From: an uncultured Faecalibacterium sp.
Lineage (GTDB): Bacteria > Bacillota > Clostridia > Oscillospirales > Ruminococcaceae
Assembly: GCA_934525405.1 (NCBI GenBank)
Contig: CAKSZF010000055.1
Span: forward strand, 1-9,155
DNA: 9,155 bases
Direction: 5' to 3'
Shown here: in pieces, positions 5,546 through 9,155 of the stretch
Layout: every line of letters starts with the position of its first letter
How positions within the stretch are numbered: the stretch's first letter is position 1
Notes under the pieces: generated by a model
What the model saw: the letters and a program-made list of their open reading frames with translations, nothing else
What the model was told of the DNA's origin: nothing
Database searches by the model: none
Made by a program: the position numbers and the translations under genes

Positions 5546-7054
5546 TCACGCCCAGTTCATCCGGCCGTAGCGGGTGGTCAGCTGGCAGATCTCTTTTTGG
5601 AGCTTCTTGGTCAGCTGGGTCTTTTTCAGCCGCCAGCGCCAGTTCTGGCCTACGGTAGAGGGCTTATTGATGCGGGCGGCGTTATCCAGCCCCAGCCAGT
5701 CCTGCATGGGGATGATGCACCTTGCCGCTGCGCTGCGCAAAATCAGTGCGATCATGCTTTTATAAAGCTGCTCGTCCGGGGTGGCGTAGTCATACAGGTA
5801 ATCCCGCACCATGGCGCGCTCGGCGTCCGAGATGGTCTGGTACCACGAGACCAGTGTCTCGTTGTCGTGGGTGCCGGTGTACGCTACGCTGTTCACCGGG
5901 TAGTTGTGGGGCAGATAGTCGCTGGCGCTGCCGGTATCGCGGGAGTCAAAGGCGAATTCCAGCACCTTCATGCCGGGGAAGCCGCTGTCCCGCACCAGCT
6001 GCCGCACGGTGTCGCTCATGTAGCCGAGATCCTCGGCAATGATCTCCCGCTTGCCCAGCGCCTGCTCCACGGCGCGGAACAGCTCGATGCCGGGGCCTTT
6101 TTCCCAGTGGCCATCCACGGCGGTCTCGCTGCCGTAGGGGATGGAGAAATACTCATCGAAGCCGCGGAAGTGGTCGATGCGCACCACATCGTACAGCTCG
6201 AAGCAGTACCACAGCCGGGTGATCCACCACTGATAGCCGGTCGCGCGGTGGGCTTCCCAGCGGTAGAGCGGGTTGCCCCACAGCTGACCGGTGGGCGAAA
6301 AACCATCCGGGGGAACGCCCGCCACCGCCGTGGGAACGTTGTCCTTATCCAGCTGGAACAGGCCCGGGTTTGCCCAAGCGTCCGCAGAATCCAGCGCCAC
6401 ATAGATGGGGATATCGCCAATGATCTGAATGCCCTTGCTGTTGGCGTAGGCTTTCAGCTTGCGCCACTGCTCGTCGAACTTGAACTGAAGATACTTGTGG
6501 TACTCCACCTCAAAGTACAGCTCCCGGCGGTAGTAGTCCATGGCGGGCTGCCAGCGCAGACGGATATCCTCTGCCCACTCGATCCACGGCTTGCCCTCAA
6601 AGCGGTCTTTCACCGCCATGAACAGGGCAAAATCGTCCAGCCACCACTTGTTTTTCTCGCAAAATGCCGTAAACGCTTCGTTGTGGCCGATGTCGCTGCG
6701 GGAGTACGCCAGCCGCAGCAGGCGGCCGCGCTCGGTATACAGGCGGCTGTAATCAATGTCGTCTGCCTTGCGGCCAAAGTTTGCCTTTTTGCACTCGGCG
6801 GCGGTCAGCACCCCTTCCTCCACCAGTGCGTCCAGACTGATGAAATAAGGGTTGCCCGCAAAGGCGGAAAAGCTCTGATACGGGCTGTCGCCGTAGCTGG
6901 TCACGCCCAGCGGCAAAATCTGCCAATAGGTCTGCCCGGCTTCCTTGAGCCAGTCCACAAAGTCGTATGCTTCCTGCGAAAAGCAGCCGATGCCGTAAGG
7001 GGACGGCAGACTGCTGATGGGCAGCAAAATGCCTGCACTTCTCTGCATCTTCAT
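5546..7054 (-). CDS. malQ: 4-alpha-glucanotransferase (amylomaltase, GH77)
   Basis: A 502-residue cytoplasmic enzyme of normal bacterial-amylomaltase length that moves alpha-1,4-glucan chains between maltose and maltodextrins and releases glucose. The opening RSAGILLPISSLPSPYGIG is typical of the family, as is the GDSPYQSFSAFAGNPYFI segment (55-72). The catalytic triad is visible: nucleophile D294 in VRIDHFRGF, acid/base E341 in IIAEDLG, and D397 in GTHDNET. The start at 7054 has AAAGGAAGG ending a few bases upstream; a second ATG two codons in (7048) is about equally well placed, so the start may be off by two residues. That ribosome site touches the stop of the upstream gene (10-base gap), so the two are cotranscribed and probably coupled. 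With the PTS permease and phosphatase it points to maltose use; no maltose phosphorylase or 6-phospho-alpha-glucosidase is present in the window. Confidence 0.96.
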   Translation of the reverse strand: MKMQRSAGILLPISSLPSPYGIGCFSQEAYDFVDWLKEAGQTYWQILPLGVTSYGDSPYQSFSAFAGNPYFISLDALVEEGVLTAAECKKANFGRKADDIDYSRLYTERGRLLRLAYSRSDIGHNEAFTAFCEKNKWWLDDFALFMAVKDRFEGKPWIEWAEDIRLRWQPAMDYYRRELYFEVEYHKYLQFKFDEQWRKLKAYANSKGIQIIGDIPIYVALDSADAWANPGLFQLDKDNVPTAVAGVPPDGFSPTGQLWGNPLYRWEAHRATGYQWWITRLWYCFELYDVVRIDHFRGFDEYFSIPYGSETAVDGHWEKGPGIELFRAVEQALGKREIIAEDLGYMSDTVRQLVRDSGFPGMKVLEFAFDSRDTGSASDYLPHNYPVNSVAYTGTHDNETLVSWYQTISDAERAMVRDYLYDYATPDEQLYKSMIALILRSAAARCIIPMQDWLGLDNAARINKPSTVGQNWRWRLKKTQLTKKLQKEICQLTTRYGRMNWA

Positions 7055-7064
7055 TTACCTTCCT

Positions 7065-7883
7065 TTATAACTCGATCATAACACCGGCATGGTCAGACAC
7101 CTGCGGCTCCTGCAGGCCGCCAAACACCACCCGGCTGCTCTTGACAGCTACTGCCTTGGAGCACCAGATCTGGTCGATGCGCTTTTTTGCCGCCGCATCC
7201 GGGGCATCCCGCCAGCCGTCAATGGCTTCCACCACCGTGTAGCCCGCGTCCCGCTGCTGTGCAAGGTGGTAGGTATCCTGCCAGCCGCTGCCCAGCACAA
7301 GGTCGTAGCCCTCGCCTCGCACATCGGCTTCACTGTTGAAGTCGCCCAGCAGAAAGGCGGTCTTTTTTGCGCCCGCCGCCTTTGAAAGCTTTTCCCACTG
7401 GGGAGCAAAAGGCTCTACCTCGTCCTTCCACCAGCCCAGATGTACCGTATAGTACCAGACGTCTCCTGCACAGACGCCCAGCGTGCGGCGGGTCTTCCAG
7501 TTGTTGTAATCGTTGATCTGGCTCAGCAGCAGATTTTCGGCGTCGGTGATGGGTGCACGGCTGAACACCGCCGCGCCCTCATCGTAAATGTCGTAGCCCA
7601 CCTTTGCCGGAAGCCAGCTCCAATAGTAGTGCACACCCCGCGCTTCCAGCATTTTTGCCACGGCTGCGGCGTGGTTGTCCGCTTTCAGCAGCACCATATT
7701 GCCGGGGCAGGGGTAGTACCCCGCCGGAGCCTCTGCCAGCAGCGGCGCAGCGGCGGTCTGGTTCACCTCCTGCAGGGCGAACACCTCCGGCTGCTCCTTT
7801 GCGATGAAGTCTACAAAAATCTCCCGCTTTGCCTCATGCTCCGGGATGATAAGGCTGTGGGTATTCAATGTCAGCAGTTTCAT
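7065..7883 (-). CDS. mapP: Endonuclease/exonuclease/phosphatase-family protein, probable maltose 6'-phosphate phosphatase
   Basis: A 272-residue protein with the full metal-dependent EEP fold signature: N7 in LTLNTHS, E39 in ALQEV, H148 in TVHLGWW, D181 and N183 in GDFNSEAD, D237 in RIDQIW and D264-H265 in VSDHAG. There is no signal peptide, so it acts in the cytoplasm. The fold alone fits phosphatases, nucleases and sphingomyelinases. The neighbours decide: it sits between a glucose/maltose-class PTS permease and malQ. As I recall, Enterococcus faecalis MapP, which removes phosphate from maltose 6'-phosphate after PTS uptake, belongs to this superfamily. The proposed reaction is maltose 6'-phosphate + water to maltose + phosphate. 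The start lies 6 bases after the permease stop and has no recognisable Shine-Dalgarno sequence, so it is probably translated by reinitiation. EEP family is near certain; the MapP role is an inference at about 0.65. Confidence 0.85.
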   Translation of the reverse strand: MKLLTLNTHSLIIPEHEAKREIFVDFIAKEQPEVFALQEVNQTAAAPLLAEAPAGYYPCPGNMVLLKADNHAAAVAKMLEARGVHYYWSWLPAKVGYDIYDEGAAVFSRAPITDAENLLLSQINDYNNWKTRRTLGVCAGDVWYYTVHLGWWKDEVEPFAPQWEKLSKAAGAKKTAFLLGDFNSEADVRGEGYDLVLGSGWQDTYHLAQQRDAGYTVVEAIDGWRDAPDAAAKKRIDQIWCSKAVAVKSSRVVFGGLQEPQVSDHAGVMIEL

Positions 7884-7889
7884 AGTTTT

Positions 7890-9155
7890 TTACAGAATAT
7901 CGTTGATGTCAGATTTCAGAACGTCCGCCTTGGGGCCGTACACCGCCTGAATGCCGTCGCCCTTCACCAGCAGGCTCAGAGCGCCCTCGGCCTTCCATGC
8001 GGCAAGGTCGGCAACCTTGGCAGGGTCTTTTACGGTAACGCGCAGACGGGTCATGCAGGCGTCCACCAGCACGATGTTCTCCCGGCCGCCCAGCAGGGCG
8101 ATGATGCGCTCGGCCTGACCGTTATCAGCCTTTTTGTCGGCCTTCTTCTCGGTCTTTGCGGCGGCGGCAGAATCGTCCGCGTTGTCATCGGTGTAGTTGC
8201 CCAGACGACCCGGCGTTGCCAGCTGAAGCTTGCCGATCATAAAGTAGGCCACGAAGTAGCCGATGACGAAGAACGCGATCACGCAGATCACAAAGTTGAT
8301 GATATCGCCGCCCAGACCGGCCTGCAAAGACATGGGAATGCGGGTGATGAATTCCAGATTGCCGAAGGAGTGCAGGCGCAGATGGATGATGCCCGCCATG
8401 GCGAAGGCGCAACCCTGCAGCAGTGCGTACACGATGTACAGCGGCATCGCACAGAACATGAACATGAATTCCAGCGGCTCGGTAACGCCGGTCAGGAACA
8501 CGGCCAGTGCGGTGGAGATGAACATAGACTTATAGTTTGCGCGCTTGTCGGCATCTACCCGACGGAACATAGCCAGTGCAATGCCCAGCAGCAGACCGGT
8601 GGCACCGATCATCTGACCCACCTTGAAGCGGGCGGGGGTGACGGTAGCCAGCAGGTTGTTGTAAGCGGCCATATCGCCAGCCTTTTTGAAGTTGATGAGG
8701 TCGTTGGCCCATGCCAGCCACAGCGGGTCCTGACCAAACACCTGACTGCCCGCGTTGACGCCGGTAGCGATGGTGTAGGTGCCGCCGAAGGAGGTGTAGT
8801 TCATGGGGATGGTCAGCATGTGGTGCAGACCGAAGGGCAGCAGCAGACGCTCCAGCGTACCATAGATGAACGGAGCCAGCACAGGAGAAGTCTCGGAAGA
8901 GTTGGCGATCCAGATGCCGAAGTTGTTGATGCCGGTCTGTACCACAGGCCAGAACAGCGCCAGCACCAGCGAGATGACCACCGAGTAGGCAATGACCACC
9001 ATGGGCACGAAACGCTTGCCGTTGAAGAAAGCCAGCGCATCCGGCAGCTTGCGGAAGTTGTAGTACTTATTGTAAGCTACGCCGCCCACAAAACCGGCAA
9101 TGATGCCCACGAACACGCCCATGTTCAGCGCCGGTGCGCCCAGCACGGAGGTGAA
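7890..9155 (-). CDS. PTS sugar permease IIC-IIB, glucose/maltose class, 5' end outside window
   Basis: The frame is open through the high-coordinate edge, so 421 C-terminal residues are visible and roughly the first 90-100 are missing. The IIC channel part has several membrane segments, the LLLPFGLHHMLTIPMNY loop, and GVTEPLEF, the motif with the conserved Glu of Glc-family IIC proteins. A Lys/Ala/Asp-rich linker (counted from LGAPALNMG as residues 2-10, about 318-343) leads to the IIB domain with its phosphocysteine C364 in VDACMTRLRV and the closing VYGP segment. The protein imports a sugar and phosphorylates it at the expense of phosphoenolpyruvate through EI, HPr and a IIA protein. No IIA domain is fused at this end, so a separate IIA is needed. 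Family alone does not separate glucose, N-acetylglucosamine and maltose; the malQ and MapP-like genes downstream favour maltose (a MalT-type permease). First visible gene of a tight three-gene operon whose promoter lies outside. Confidence 0.92.
   Translation of the reverse strand, partial: FTSVLGAPALNMGVFVGIIAGFVGGVAYNKYYNFRKLPDALAFFNGKRFVPMVVIAYSVVISLVLALFWPVVQTGINNFGIWIANSSETSPVLAPFIYGTLERLLLPFGLHHMLTIPMNYTSFGGTYTIATGVNAGSQVFGQDPLWLAWANDLINFKKAGDMAAYNNLLATVTPARFKVGQMIGATGLLLGIALAMFRRVDADKRANYKSMFISTALAVFLTGVTEPLEFMFMFCAMPLYIVYALLQGCAFAMAGIIHLRLHSFGNLEFITRIPMSLQAGLGGDIINFVICVIAFFVIGYFVAYFMIGKLQLATPGRLGNYTDDNADDSAAAAKTEKKADKKADNGQAERIIALLGGRENIVLVDACMTRLRVTVKDPAKVADLAAWKAEGALSLLVKGDGIQAVYGPKADVLKSDINDIL

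Noticed and set aside
5426..7081. A 551-codon open frame on the plus strand
   Set aside because: It covers malQ in antisense, runs through the 26-bp hairpin and the two-component promoter, and shows no recognisable domain.

Overview
The window looks like chromosomal DNA of a fairly GC-rich (upper 50s percent by eye) low-GC-phylum Firmicute of the gut, most like Faecalibacterium or a close Oscillospiraceae relative. This rests on gene style (Glc-type PTS, GHKL/LytTR pair, membrane-anchored GH3 enzyme, strong AGGAGG-type ribosome sites) and not on a database match. Every real gene lies on the minus strand, so transcription runs from high to low coordinates. The long plus-strand frames are antisense shadows of GC-rich genes.

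Region 1 (9155 down to 5546) is the end of a sugar operon. It holds a PTS IIC-IIB permease of the glucose/maltose class (N-terminus beyond the window edge), an endonuclease/exonuclease/phosphatase-superfamily protein and a GH77 4-alpha-glucanotransferase (malQ), with gaps of only 6 and 10 bases. The best reading is a maltose route: PTS uptake gives maltose 6'-phosphate, a MapP-like phosphatase removes the phosphate, and MalQ processes free maltose. The operon ends at a perfect 26-bp inverted repeat (5480-5535).

Region 2 (5474 down to 3389) is a self-contained two-component operon. It has a near-consensus promoter, a LytTR response regulator, a GHKL sensor kinase overlapping it by ATGA, and a Rho-independent terminator. 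The kinase keeps its phospho-acceptor His and N-box but its second glycine box is degenerate.

Region 3 (3420 down to 1) is a beta-glycosidase locus. An AT-rich 247-base upstream region carries a candidate promoter, an 18-bp operator-like dyad over the -35, several ATT(T)GTG motifs and a 22-bp-spaced direct repeat. It drives a 982-residue GH3 enzyme with reversed domain order and membrane anchors at both ends. A hairpin terminator and then the first 36 codons of a second GH3 gene, apparently of ordinary domain order and without a signal peptide, follow. Together they suggest surface cleavage of beta-glycosides followed by internal hydrolysis. Whether the adjacent LytTR system controls this locus is an inference.

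No tRNA, rRNA, CRISPR, IS element or phage gene was seen. No stretch over 300 bases lacks a gene. I do not see a clearly new system. The most interesting points are the composite maltose pathway, the doubly anchored permuted GH3 and the control region between it and the two-component operon.
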